Positions 1-7,680 of a stretch of DNA of 18,521 nt are shown here, in pieces; position 1 is the stretch's first letter, and every line of letters begins with the position of its first letter. Below the pieces are notes generated by a model. It had not been told where the DNA came from. It did no database searches and was given only the letters and a program-made list of their open reading frames with translations. The stretch is taken from positions 1 to 18,521 of the forward strand of contig JBGDCZ010000045.1 in NCBI GenBank assembly GCA_048493715.1. Reading direction: 5' to 3'. Origin of the DNA: Arsenophonus sp048493715 (GTDB lineage Bacteria > Pseudomonadota > Gammaproteobacteria > Enterobacterales > Enterobacteriaceae). A program made the position numbers and the translations under genes.

Positions 1-319
1 CTCAACGGAAAGTTTTGTCCTTAACCTAAGGAAATCACCGTATTTTTCCAGGAAAAATAAAAACAAATACCTTCTATGTCAATGAAGTGTTATATAAATT
101 ATCTTATTGATATTAAAAATCAATATCATCCTATATCCAATTTAACGATAAGTAATATATGTAATACAATAAGTGACGTTGTCACCAATAAGTGTTTAAA
201 ACCATAAAAAAATAATATAAATGATAAATTGAAAATAGATTTTATAACCACGATTAGCCCTAAAAAATTTTATTTTAATAATCTAAGTCAATTTTCTAGT
301 AATAGAATATTAAATAGAA
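1..319. other. AT-rich stretch without an intact gene
   Basis: No intact gene is visible. On the plus strand there are short open stretches interrupted by stops, one of them about 32 codons ending near position 207. Another open stretch from about 238 runs toward the barrel fragment at 320 in a different frame, with residues such as TTISPKKFYF. These may be upstream parts of the same decayed gene. I see no RNA gene, repeat or clear promoter here. Confidence 0.4.
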
Positions 320-469
320 ATGAAAAATTTTGATGCTATAGAAGTAGAATTAAATATAAATTATAAAATAAATCATAAAGTTAGTCTTGGTACTAGATTT
401 CTTCACGAAACAAATGGCATCAATTATAAATTAACTGAATTTGATTTAATTGCCCAATGGTATTTTTGA
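320..469 (+). pseudogene. C-terminal fragment of a probable outer-membrane beta-barrel protein
   Basis: This is a 49-residue open frame. Its second half alternates polar and hydrophobic residues (VSLGTRFLHETNG, then LTEFDLIAQWYF) and ends in an aromatic residue followed by the stop. A terminal Phe preceded by alternating aromatics is the usual C-terminal signal of porins and autotransporter barrels. A stop lies just upstream in frame, while the preceding frame continues barrel-like sequence up to NRNEKF, so a one-base frameshift near 330 probably separates the two parts. I cannot name the family; porin, autotransporter or outer-membrane esterase would all fit. What is visible is too short to be a functional barrel. 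Confidence 0.4.
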
Positions 470-632
470 GCAAGCTATTCGTTGTTTTATATTTGGCAAA
501 TAATATATATGCAATATTGATTAAATTATTAGAGGAAAGTTTTGCCACACTCAAGTATAATAATCAACTGATTTAACTCACTAACGGAGTTATTATTGAA
601 TGCCGCGCCATATATATACTTTACTAAAAATA

Positions 633-1244
633 ATGCTCGCTATAGAAATTGTTGGGCCAGGCGGGGCGGGCCGGAAAAACTTAAACCTACACAATTACCA
701 CTCATAAAACCACCAAAATCACATTTACTGGTTAAGGTGTTGCCGCCGCTGGTGTCAATCGCCCTGACGTTTTTCAGCGTATGGGTGTTTATCCGCCCCC
801 AGCTGATGCATTTCCGATACCAGGTTTAGAAATTGCAGGTGAGGTGGTTAGCGTGGGGGAAAGTTGTCAGCGTTGGAACAAGGGCGATAAAGTTTGTGCT
901 TTAGTTGCTGGAGGCGGCTATGCTGAATATTGTCTGGTGCATGATGCTATCGCTTTACCACAAATAGGTGATCTTAGTTATATTGAAGCAGCCGCGCTTT
1001 ATTCAAGTTGGTATGATGCGTGGAGCACCGCAGCATTTAAATTTAATGTCCATTGATGGTTAAGCAATTAATTCATACTGGTTCAACAATGCGGGCAAGA
1101 ACTTTAGTGGAAAAAATAGCGATTGCATCCGAGTTAGAAAATAGGGTTTGGCCACTGATTTATTCAGGCAAGATTAAGCCCATTTTTGCTAAAACTTATC
1201 CATTAGAACAAGCAGAAAAAGCCCATCGTTATATTTATATGTAG
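633..1244 (+). pseudogene. NAD(P)H quinone oxidoreductase (zinc-type ADH superfamily, PIG3-like), internally deleted
   Basis: Reading across frames gives the start MLAIEIVGPGG, then GPEKLKPTQLPL and LLVKV, then VAAAGVNRPDVFQRMGVYPP, GLEIAGEVVSVG and GGYAEYCLVH. This is the N-terminal GroES-like fold of the medium-chain quinone oxidoreductases. There is a frameshift near 662 and another near 739. After EAAALYSSWYDAWSTAAF the frame hits a stop at about 1054, and the sequence resumes with the family C-terminus (LIHTGSTMRARTLVEK, VWPLIYSGKIKP, YPLEQAEKAHRY) up to the stop at 1242-1244. Compared with the usual length of about 325 residues, roughly 140 residues are missing, covering almost the whole NADPH-binding Rossmann domain. 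The gene cannot make an active enzyme. The family normally reduces quinones with NADPH in the cytoplasm. Confidence 0.88.
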
Positions 1245-1337
1245 TCAGGTGCTTTAATTGGTAAACTAGTATTAGTTAATGAATACTTTTGATATTGATA
1301 TTTTTAGCATTCTTTTAATCTCACAGAGAGCTGCTCT

Positions 1338-1870
1338 ATGCTTAAATATTTATTGTTAAATTACATAAATAAACCGTCAAATTGCCTAAAATTACTGCTG
1401 GTTTTATTACCTTTAACAGTGTATGCATCAGATGAACAGGTATCTTTAGCAGTATCCAACGAAAGATATTGTGGCTTATTTTAAGCAAGCACAACAACAG
1501 GGTTTAACTGGCATTGCGCAAAAAAAGTAAGTCGATCTATGCACGTTTGGCTACTCCTGGTGAAGTTATTGAGACAACTATTAAAGGTGTTGGAACGGAA
1601 GCAATCTCTCCACCAGCGCAGGATGGTGATTGGGTGGTTGAAAATATTTGTCCTGCCACCGGTAATGAGCAATATCTTGTTGAAAAAGACAAATTTCATC
1701 AAAATTATCATGATCCAGTTACGGTATTGGGCAAGCCCAATTATTTACGTTTTATTCCCACTGGCAAAATGATGAATTATTTTATTGTCCCCGAAACCGA
1801 ATCATCGTTTACTTTTATCAACAGCTGGGGAAAAAAACAGTTGTTGCGTGTCGGTGTCATTGTTATTTAG
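1338..1870 (+). pseudogene. Frameshifted gene for a small exported protein, possibly PGDYG-like
   Basis: ATG 1338 opens a basic then hydrophobic leader (CLKLLLVLLPLTVYA) that looks like a signal peptide with cleavage after YA. That frame stops at 1482-1484. The next frame gives IVAYFKQAQQQGLTGIAQKK and stops at 1528-1530. The third frame carries KSIYARLATPGEVIETT, then QDGDWVVENICPATGNEQYL, KFHQNYHDPV and a tail to the stop at 1868-1870. Together these make one protein of about 175 residues broken by two one-base frameshifts near 1453 and 1525, the second beside a run of seven A. The pattern DGDWVVEN...YLVEKDKFHQNY recalls the uncharacterised PGDYG domain, but that is from memory and tentative. 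The TTG-started 118-residue frame alone has no leader and is not a credible gene. Confidence 0.6.
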
Positions 1871-2120
1871 TCTGTTAGTCAGCCGAAGAATTTTTATCGC
1901 GTACCAAAAACAATCATTTTTTGTACTTACAAAATTTTAATTACTGCGCAAAAAGAACCTAATAAAGTTGTCAATAATAAGTAATTACAACAGTGGTAGT
2001 TTTTTATTCTATTTTCTAATTGTTAATCCTATCAAAGTCAATTTAGACATATTATCTTTCAAATAAAAATTGACTTAATTCATCGTTTTTTTTTTTTTTG
2101 CATTTTATATTTACCCTACA

Positions 2121-2157
2121 ATAAGTAATACCTATTGAATTAATAGCATAAAGAAAT
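2121..2157 (+). promoter_or_regulatory. OxyR-like binding box upstream of ahpC
   Basis: The known OxyR consensus is four tetramers ATAG, CTAT, ATAG, CTAT separated by seven bases each. Here the spaced tetramers read ATAA (2121-2124), CTAT (2132-2135), ATAG (2143-2146) and AAAT (2154-2157), which is 13 of 16 positions with the two central elements perfect. It lies 78 bases before the ahpC start, as expected for peroxide-induced ahpC. The sequence match is seen directly; binding is inferred. Confidence 0.6.
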
Positions 2158-2184
2158 TAGACGTAATAAGAAATTAGACGTAAT
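2151..2184 (+). repeat. Perfect 17-bp tandem duplication in the ahpC leader
   Basis: Bases 2151-2167 and 2168-2184 are identical and adjacent (unit AAGAAATTAGACGTAAT). The first copy overlaps the last tetramer of the OxyR-like box. The duplication inserts 17 bp between that box and the ahpC start codon, which may change promoter spacing or simply lengthen the untranslated leader. Confidence 0.95.
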
Positions 2185-2218
2185 ATCTCTATGTTTATAT
2201 ATTGAGTACATATCAAAT

Positions 2219-2224
2219 AGGAGG
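2219..2224 (+). promoter_or_regulatory. Ribosome binding site of ahpC (decides the start)
   Basis: AGGAGG lies ten bases before ATG 2235. An upstream in-frame TTG at 2202 would place this Shine-Dalgarno inside the gene, and the protein from ATG 2235 begins MSLVNTQIKPF like E. coli AhpC (MSLINTKIKPF). ATG 2235 is therefore the real start. Confidence 0.85.
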
Positions 2225-2234
2225 GAGCAGTAAG

Positions 2235-2822
2235 ATGTCTTTGGTTAATACACAAATTAAGCCTTTTCAAAATACCGCATTTAAAGATGGAAAATTTATC
2301 GAAATATCTGAAAAGGATATTAAAGGTAAATGGAGTGTTTTTTTCTTTTATCCTGCTGATTTTACCTTTGTTTGCCCGACTGAATTAGGCGATTTAGCTG
2401 ATCACTATGAGGAATTCCAGAAACTAGGTGTCGAAATTTATTCGGTTTCAACGGATACTCATTTCACTCATAAAGAATGGCATAGTCACTCAGACACGAT
2501 TGGTAAAATTAAATATACCATGATTGGTGATCCGAGCTGGACATTAACGCGTAATTTTGAAGTGATGCGTAAATATCAAGAAAATGATGAAGAGAAAGAA
2601 TTAGGCTTGGCTGATCGTGGCACATTTATTGTTGATCCGAAAGGCATTATTCAAGCAGTGGAAATTACTGCTGAAGGTATTGGACGTAATACATCTGATC
2701 TGATACGTAAAATCAAAGCTGTACAGTATGTAGCAAGCCATCCAGGGGAAGTTTGCCCAGCTAAATGGAAAGAAGGGGAAGCAACATTGTCGCCTTCACT
2801 CGATTTGGTAGGAAAAATCTAA
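2235..2822 (+). CDS. ahpC: Alkyl hydroperoxide reductase subunit C (peroxiredoxin)
   Basis: AhpC is a cytoplasmic typical 2-Cys peroxiredoxin that reduces H2O2 and organic peroxides and is recycled by AhpF. The 195-residue product follows the E. coli protein along its whole length. The peroxidatic cysteine is C47 in FTFVCPTE and the resolving cysteine is C174 in GEVCPAKW; the C-terminal LSPSLDLVGKI is complete. It is eight residues longer than the 187-residue E. coli protein because of an insertion after NFEVMR (about residues 113-120, charged, KYQENDEE). That segment lies between the conserved LTRNF and GLADRGTF. An OxyR-like box sits upstream and a terminator follows. The usual partner ahpF is next but is damaged at its 5' end, so AhpC may use another reductant or work poorly. 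The gene itself looks intact. Confidence 0.97.
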   Translation: MSLVNTQIKPFQNTAFKDGKFIEISEKDIKGKWSVFFFYPADFTFVCPTELGDLADHYEEFQKLGVEIYSVSTDTHFTHKEWHSHSDTIGKIKYTMIGDPSWTLTRNFEVMRKYQENDEEKELGLADRGTFIVDPKGIIQAVEITAEGIGRNTSDLIRKIKAVQYVASHPGEVCPAKWKEGEATLSPSLDLVGKI

Positions 2823-2853
2823 TTAAAAACTTTGTGAGTAATTTTATTATGTT

Positions 2854-2878
2854 CGGGTGCAATAGCACCCGTTTTTTT
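2854..2878 (+). terminator. Rho-independent terminator after ahpC
   Basis: The stem is CGGGTGC (2854-2860) with GCACCCG (2865-2871), the loop is AATA, and seven T follow (2872-2878). It lies between ahpC and ahpF, so ahpF would receive only read-through or its own transcript. Confidence 0.9.
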
Positions 2879-2891
2879 CGGGGTTAGAACA

Positions 2892-4446
2892 ATGCTTGAT
2901 AGCAATATGAAATCTCAACTTAAAGTCTACTTAGAAAAATTACTCCCTGCCGGTTGAGTTGATAGCAACATTAGATGAAAGTGAAAAATCTACCGAGATA
3001 AACGCATTATTACAGGATATCAGCACACTTTCAGATAAAATAACTTTCACTAAAAGCTAATAATTTAGCGGTACGCAAACCGTCATTTTTAATTACTAAT
3101 CCGGGTCAAGATACGGGATTACGGTTTGCCATTAGGCCATGAATTTACCTCATTAGTCCTGACATTATTGCAAGTTGGCGGTCATCCTAGCAAAAGAAGA
3201 GATAGAATTATTAGACCAGATCCGTCAATTAGAGGGAAAGTTTTACTTTGAAAGCTATTATTCATTATCATGCTATAATTGCCCGGATGTTGTTCAAGCT
3301 TTAAATCTAATGGCTGTTTTAAATCCTAATATTACTCATACTGCAATTAATGGGGCAATGTTTCAGGATGAAGTTCAGCAACTAAATATTATGGCTGTAC
3401 CAGCCGTTTTTCTGAATAGCAAAGAGTTTGGCCAAGGACGAATGACTTTACGTGACATTGTCACTAAAATATATGTTAATGCTGAAAAAAATGCCGTTCA
3501 AAAACTAAATCAGCACCCAGTATACGATGTATTAATTGTAGGTAGCGGCCCGGCAGGGGCTTCAGCCGCTATTTACGCGGCTCGTAAAGGTCTTCGTACC
3601 GGTATTATTGGCGAACGTTTTGGAGGGCAAGTACTAGGTACTATTGATATTGAAAATTATATTTCTGTATCGAAAACTGAAGGACCCAAATTAGCAGCGG
3701 CACTACGTGGTCATGTCAATGACTATGTTGATATTATCGATTCACAAATAGTGGCCAAACTTATTCCTGCCGATACGGCTGTTCAGCTACATAAGATTGA
3801 AACATTATCCGGGGCGACCTTAAGTTCTCGCAGCAGCATCATTGCCACTAGTGCTAAATGGTGCGATATGAATGTGCCAAGAGAAAAAGAATATCGTACT
3901 AAAGGGGTAACTTATTGTTCCCATTGTGATGGGCCATTATTTAAAGGCAAACGGGTTGCTGTGATCGGTGGAGGTAATTCTGGTGTTGAAGCAACAATTG
4001 ATCTTGCCGGTATTGTTGAGCATATTACTTTGTTAGAATTTGCCCCTGAGATGAGAGCAGATGTTGTCTTACAACAGAAACTTGCTAGTTTAAGTAACGT
4101 GGATATTATTTTGCAGGCCGAAACCCTAGCAGTCAAGGGGGATGGTAGTAAAATGACCGGGTTACAGTATAAAAATCGGCTGGATGGTTCGCTACATGAT
4201 TTAGCGGTTGCGGGGACTTTTGTCCAAATTGGCTTGCTACCTAATACCCAGTGGTTAGATGGTGTCATAGCGCGTAATGCAATGGAAGAAATTCAGGTTG
4301 ATGACAAAGATGAGACCAATATAAAAGGCATATTTGCCACCGGTGATTGTACAACTGTTCCTTATAAACATATCATCATTGCGGCCGGAGAAGGGGCGAA
4401 AGCATCACTTAGTGCCAGTCAATATCTGATGAATAGCATGAAATAA
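2892..4446 (+). pseudogene. ahpF: Alkyl hydroperoxide reductase subunit F (NADH:peroxiredoxin reductase), N-terminal part frameshifted
   Basis: AhpF is a flavoprotein that passes electrons from NADH to AhpC. Reading across frames, the start MLDSNMKSQLKVYLEKL matches E. coli AhpF, followed by VELIATLDES, NNLAVRKPSFLITNPG and PLGHEFTSLVL. Frame changes occur near 2953, 3058, 3133 and 3193 (the last at an AAAA run), and several stops lie between them. From about 3190 a 423-codon frame (nominal TTG at 3175) is open to the stop. In it are the N-terminal-domain redox pair C33/C36 (LSCYNCPD), FAD motif GSGPAG 123-128, redox pair C248/C251 (YCSHCDG, where E. coli has CPHC), pyridine-nucleotide motif GGGNSG 265-270 and ATGDCTTVPYK near 388. 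The TTG has no Shine-Dalgarno. Roughly the first 100 residues (first thioredoxin-like fold) cannot be made in one piece. Substitutions at usually fixed sites (ATSAKWC for ATGAKW) suggest relaxed selection. Sequencing error at four places is the alternative. Confidence 0.85.
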
Positions 4447-4492
4447 AAATTTATTTATATTGATAGCCATATAACAACAATATTCAACGGTT

Positions 4493-4521
4493 AACAACCC
4501 CTTGCGAGGGGTTGTTTTTTT
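4493..4521 (+). terminator. Rho-independent terminator after ahpF
   Basis: The stem is AACAACCCC (4493-4501) with GGGGTTGTT (4508-4516), the loop is TTGCGA, and a run of T ends at 4521. It lies 46 bases after the ahpF stop. Confidence 0.92.
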
Positions 4522-5073
4522 ATTAGATGCGATTGAGATATTTACCTGCAGTGGCTTTATTGCCAGGCCGGAGGGATAACTTATTGCAATGTGTTGTTAA
4601 GGTTTTTTCTAGCATAAACGTTCATTTGAGCAGATAAAATAACGATACAAGTGAAGGCATATCCTGTTCCAAGTAATCAATTTTCCAGTCATTGAAAATG
4701 CTATGATCCATTAAGTTAGGAACTAGTTGGTAGGCTTTTTCCATCAAGGCCGTAGAGATCCTTTAGTCACAATCGGTCAATAGAGTGTCTTTTTGCTGAT
4801 ATTCAAAATTTATATAAGTTAACTCACTAAAAATAAAAACTTTTGTATAACTTATAGAATAAAATGCAACTTAATCACAATTTTATTTTTTTAGTAAATT
4901 TAATTTCATGAAATTTATTCTTGAAATTAATTATATTAAAAGTCTGGTTTATTTTTATACTCATATTATAAATAATTTATTTATTTTTTTAAATAAATAT
5001 CAATTTAAATACATAGATTATAACGTAAGTTAGTGTTATTGATTAATAATTATTTTAACAAATTAGTGAAGGT
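4522..5073. other. Intergenic region, mostly noncoding, very AT-rich in its second half
   Basis: The first half contains a short minus-strand open frame (listed separately). From about 4800 to 5060 the DNA is almost entirely A and T with stops in every frame. It probably holds the promoter of the ankyrin gene, but no clear -35/-10 pair stands out. I see no RNA gene. Confidence 0.5.
4622..4744 (-). pseudogene. Minus-strand protein fragment, family not recognised
   Basis: This is a 40-residue frame starting MEKAYQLVPNLMDHSIFNDW and ending SLVSLFYLLK. The composition (balanced hydrophobic and acidic residues, W, P, D) looks like a real C-terminal domain rather than random AT-rich translation. 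The frame is open a few codons further upstream (RISTAL) before a stop. I do not recognise the family. It is probably the tail of a gene whose upstream part is gone, but it could be a chance frame. Confidence 0.3.
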
Positions 5074-5088
5074 TTGGCGGGTGCGGAT

Positions 5089-5751
5089 ATGAAAAAATAC
5101 CTTGTTCCAATACGGATGTTAGGAGGAATAGTATTGTCTCTATTATTAATAGCCTGTGCGATGGCTCATTCATCAGAAATAAACCTAATTAAGCTGGCCG
5201 AAATTGGCGATTTAGTGGCAATTGAAAAAGCGATTAAAAATGACGCTAATCTAGAACAACGTGATTGGCGCTTACGAACACCATTAATGGCAGCGACCCA
5301 TTCTAATCAAATTCAAGTGGTGCTGATTGAACAAGGGGCAGATGTTAATGCGAAAGATGCTAGCCTGGATTCACCTTACCTCTATGCTGGTGCTAAGGGT
5401 TTAAAAGAAATTTTAACCATGACATTAACTCATGATGCTGATTTAAAAAGTACCAACCGTTATGGTGGAACAGCTCTAATACCCGCTGCTGAACGTGGTC
5501 ATCAACAAGTGGTACAAATGTTAATTGATGCGGGAGTGGATGTTAATCATCTAGGTTGGACAGCATTAATTGAAGCTATAATTCTTGATGATGGTAGTAA
5601 TAAATACGTCGATATTGTGCGACGATTAATTAATGGTGGGGCTGATGTTAACTTAACTGATAGTTTAGGTAATACACCATTGAAGTTAGCCAAACAAAAA
5701 GGTTATAAGCAACTTGTTCAAGTTTTACAAAAAGCTGGAGCGAGAGAATGA
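5089..5751 (+). CDS. Ankyrin-repeat protein with an export signal and lipobox
   Basis: The 220-residue product begins MKKYLVPIR followed by a hydrophobic segment (LGGIVLSLLLIAC). LIAC at residues 20-23 fits a lipobox with Cys23 as the lipidated residue; an alternative is signal peptidase I cleavage after AMA. The mature part is a solenoid of about six ankyrin repeats (roughly 31-60, 61-94, 95-127, 128-157, 158-192, 193-220). Typical signatures are TPLMAAT, EQGADVNAKD, GTALIPAAERGHQQVVQML, GVDVN and GGADVNLTDSLGNTPLKLA. The second repeat appears two residues short at QVVLIEQ. Ankyrin repeats bind proteins; a lipoprotein form would act in the periplasm or on the outer membrane, not as an injected effector. 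An in-frame TTG at 5074 is possible, but ATG 5089 gives a normal leader. The gene stands alone. Confidence 0.85.
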   Translation: MKKYLVPIRMLGGIVLSLLLIACAMAHSSEINLIKLAEIGDLVAIEKAIKNDANLEQRDWRLRTPLMAATHSNQIQVVLIEQGADVNAKDASLDSPYLYAGAKGLKEILTMTLTHDADLKSTNRYGGTALIPAAERGHQQVVQMLIDAGVDVNHLGWTALIEAIILDDGSNKYVDIVRRLINGGADVNLTDSLGNTPLKLAKQKGYKQLVQVLQKAGARE

Positions 5752-6026
5752 GAGATCAGCCGTAATTGCTAAAAAAACATCGATTTATTAATGCAGATAG
5801 TAGGCGGTTAGAGAAGAGGTTTCTACTGAACAGTAGCAGTCCAAATAATTAATATTATTGCTACCGTAACAACTGGATTTTGTGTTTATTTACTTAAAAT
5901 TAATGCCTCAAATTGAATTTTCTTAATTATGGTAAAAAACTGAGAATTAATAATTAAAATGTTAGGTAAGTCTGTTCGGCTAATTTCCTGACAGGTAAGT
6001 TATTGGGCTGGAAAATGGTGCCAATA

Positions 6027-7343
6027 TTAAATGTTTAATCGCAAATTTGCGTGGATTTCCTGAATTAGTGAATTAGGTACTTCAAACTCAGTAGCCAATT
6101 TTTTCCAATCAGAAACTTTTTCTATCGTTTCATCAATAATGCCGTTGATCATTTCCCGACTAAAGAGGGGACTTAATTTTTCTAATGAGTAAAAATCCTG
6201 GCGAGAAAAGTTGTCACGTTTGCCATTTAAGCTCATCCAGTGACTGTTTATCCATTTACTGCCGGGTTTGTAGCTATAAGCTAAATCATAGGCGGGAGCT
6301 AGCATCCACTTATCGCCTTTTAACATGAAAGCGAAATTTTTTGAGTGATCATCATGGTTGCGAGCAATAATATTAAAGCTCATTCTTTTTAGTAGCTGTT
6401 CAGCTTCTTTGGCTGAAAGTCTTAGTTGCCTGGCAACACCCAATAGCTCAGCGTAGGAGAAGGAACCCGTTTTTTTGTAATTAACGTGGGCAATACCATT
6501 TAATGTTTGTACATGGCGTTTTTTATTACCTAAACGATCAAAGCGCTGGGTGATAAAGTGGCGTCTATTGCCTTCGGCGAGTAACTGACAAGGCATCATT
6601 TCTATGCCACAGTAAGTTGCTAGCAAATAATAAACATATTCCATGGCACCAAAACCGACTGGATCACCAAAGGTTTCCTGATTTTTGTTATGTTCGCTAA
6701 TACCATCAAATTTTATTAGATAATGGGTGAAACCTGACGGAACATTAGTTTGTCCCGAACGAACTTGAGTGAAATCTTGATTAAAAGCGAGAACGGCTTT
6801 AGGCCTTGCTCCGCCAGCACTCATGCCAACTGAAAGTAGCGCCATCATCGCTTCGCGATCTTCCTGGCTATTTTTATGCAACTCAACTGTAAAATTTTGC
6901 CGTGAATCGAGAATTTCTTGGGTAATAGCCACCAGGGAGTTGATCTCAATTTGTTGTGAGGCATTAAGACTTTTTATTCTAGTTGCTGGCACATATTCTA
7001 GTGCACCCATACCTCTTTTGCCCGTATATTGTAGTCGTTGTAATGGTGTAATGTTATCAGGCGATTTACCCATTGTGGCAACCCAAGCATTGAGTACCGC
7101 ATTACCAAAGTCATCTGGTAACGAGTCAGCAATTAAGCCAGGTAACCCTTTAAAGGTATTAAAATCCAATTCCGGAAAACTATAAATTCGCTTAGCTAAT
7201 GGCATTTTCAATGGCGATAATTCGATCCCGTGTTTTATAAAGCCGACATCATATTCAAAGAACCCTAAACCTTTACTAGTGTCAAAACTTACTGCTCCCA
7301 CTTCATGTTGTTTATAGGTGACATTGATAACTTCCATTACCAT
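6027..7343 (-). CDS. hipA: HipA-family serine/threonine kinase toxin
   Basis: HipA toxins are kinases that, in the E. coli type, phosphorylate glutamyl-tRNA synthetase and halt growth; the substrate of this one is not known. The 438-residue length fits the family (E. coli HipA is 440). Landmarks in order: N-subdomain GLIADSLPDDFG (69-80), TPLQRLQYTGKRGMGALEY (99-117), the glycine/serine loop SVGMSAGGARPK (171-182) that carries the autophosphorylated Ser in the family, LIKF (209-212), the catalytic loop NHDDHSKNF (329-337) and the metal-binding APAYDLAYSY (349-358). All key residues look present, so the gene is probably functional. The start overlaps the end of hipB: ATG at 7343 overlaps seven bases, and a second ATG at 7337 shares one base with the hipB stop. 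Either implies translational coupling. The fragment MVMEV allows either start. Confidence 0.93.
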   Translation of the reverse strand: MVMEVINVTYKQHEVGAVSFDTSKGLGFFEYDVGFIKHGIELSPLKMPLAKRIYSFPELDFNTFKGLPGLIADSLPDDFGNAVLNAWVATMGKSPDNITPLQRLQYTGKRGMGALEYVPATRIKSLNASQQIEINSLVAITQEILDSRQNFTVELHKNSQEDREAMMALLSVGMSAGGARPKAVLAFNQDFTQVRSGQTNVPSGFTHYLIKFDGISEHNKNQETFGDPVGFGAMEYVYYLLATYCGIEMMPCQLLAEGNRRHFITQRFDRLGNKKRHVQTLNGIAHVNYKKTGSFSYAELLGVARQLRLSAKEAEQLLKRMSFNIIARNHDDHSKNFAFMLKGDKWMLAPAYDLAYSYKPGSKWINSHWMSLNGKRDNFSRQDFYSLEKLSPLFSREMINGIIDETIEKVSDWKKLATEFEVPNSLIQEIHANLRLNI

Positions 7344-7666
7344 TCTGCTCGATCCTCACTATTATTTTTTCTATGGCCAGATGCGCGTTGTCTTTTTTTA
7401 CCTTGTAACTTAGCAAGTTGGATAGGTGAGATGTCCTGTTTAGGCAAAAACAGATCCAATTGTTCAAGTAAGTTCAATGCCGCCATTATGGCGACGAAGA
7501 TCTCTAATTGGGCGTTACCTTTTTCCGTATTTAGAACGGTTTTTCGGCTAAGGCCGGCAAGTTCAGCAACTTCAGCTTGAGTTAAGTCTTGATTTAATCG
7601 AGCTTGTTTCAAACGTTCACCTAACTCTGCTGCAATAGCTGCAGCTGATTTTTTAAATGTACTCAT
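7337..7666 (-). CDS. hipB: HipB-family antitoxin and operon repressor
   Basis: The product has 109 residues and an Xre-type helix-turn-helix at about 28-53 (LTQAEVAELAGLSRKTVLNTE). It would bind both the operator and HipA. The start at 7666 is chosen because GAGG lies five bases upstream on the minus strand; the longer frame to 7750 adds 28 residues with no ribosome site. The C-terminal tail (residues about 88-109) is basic, polar and probably disordered, and ends in Glu-Trp. E. coli HipB also ends in a flexible tail with a terminal Trp that is linked to Lon turnover, so instability of this antitoxin is plausible. The stop overlaps the hipA start. Two direct repeats upstream are candidate operators. 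Confidence 0.92.
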   Translation of the reverse strand: MSTFKKSAAAIAAELGERLKQARLNQDLTQAEVAELAGLSRKTVLNTEKGNAQLEIFVAIMAALNLLEQLDLFLPKQDISPIQLAKLQGKKRQRASGHRKNNSEDRAEW

Positions 7667-7680
7667 AGTATCCTCATTTA

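Noticed and set aside
2086..2099. Run of 14 T upstream of ahpC, considered as a terminator tail
   Set aside because: No GC-rich stem precedes it; it is probably ordinary AT-rich spacer or a slippage-prone tract.
3912..4268. 118-residue minus-strand frame inside ahpF
   Set aside because: It lies wholly opposite the conserved FAD/NADH part of AhpF, its composition is that of an antisense shadow, and no ribosome site precedes it.
5823..5836. CTACTG-AA-CAGTAG inverted repeat after the ankyrin gene, considered as a terminator
   Set aside because: The two-base loop cannot form a stable hairpin and there is no T run on either strand.
6823..7580. Two plus-strand frames opposite hipA and hipB
   Set aside because: They are antisense to motif-bearing toxin-antitoxin genes and show no protein-like pattern.
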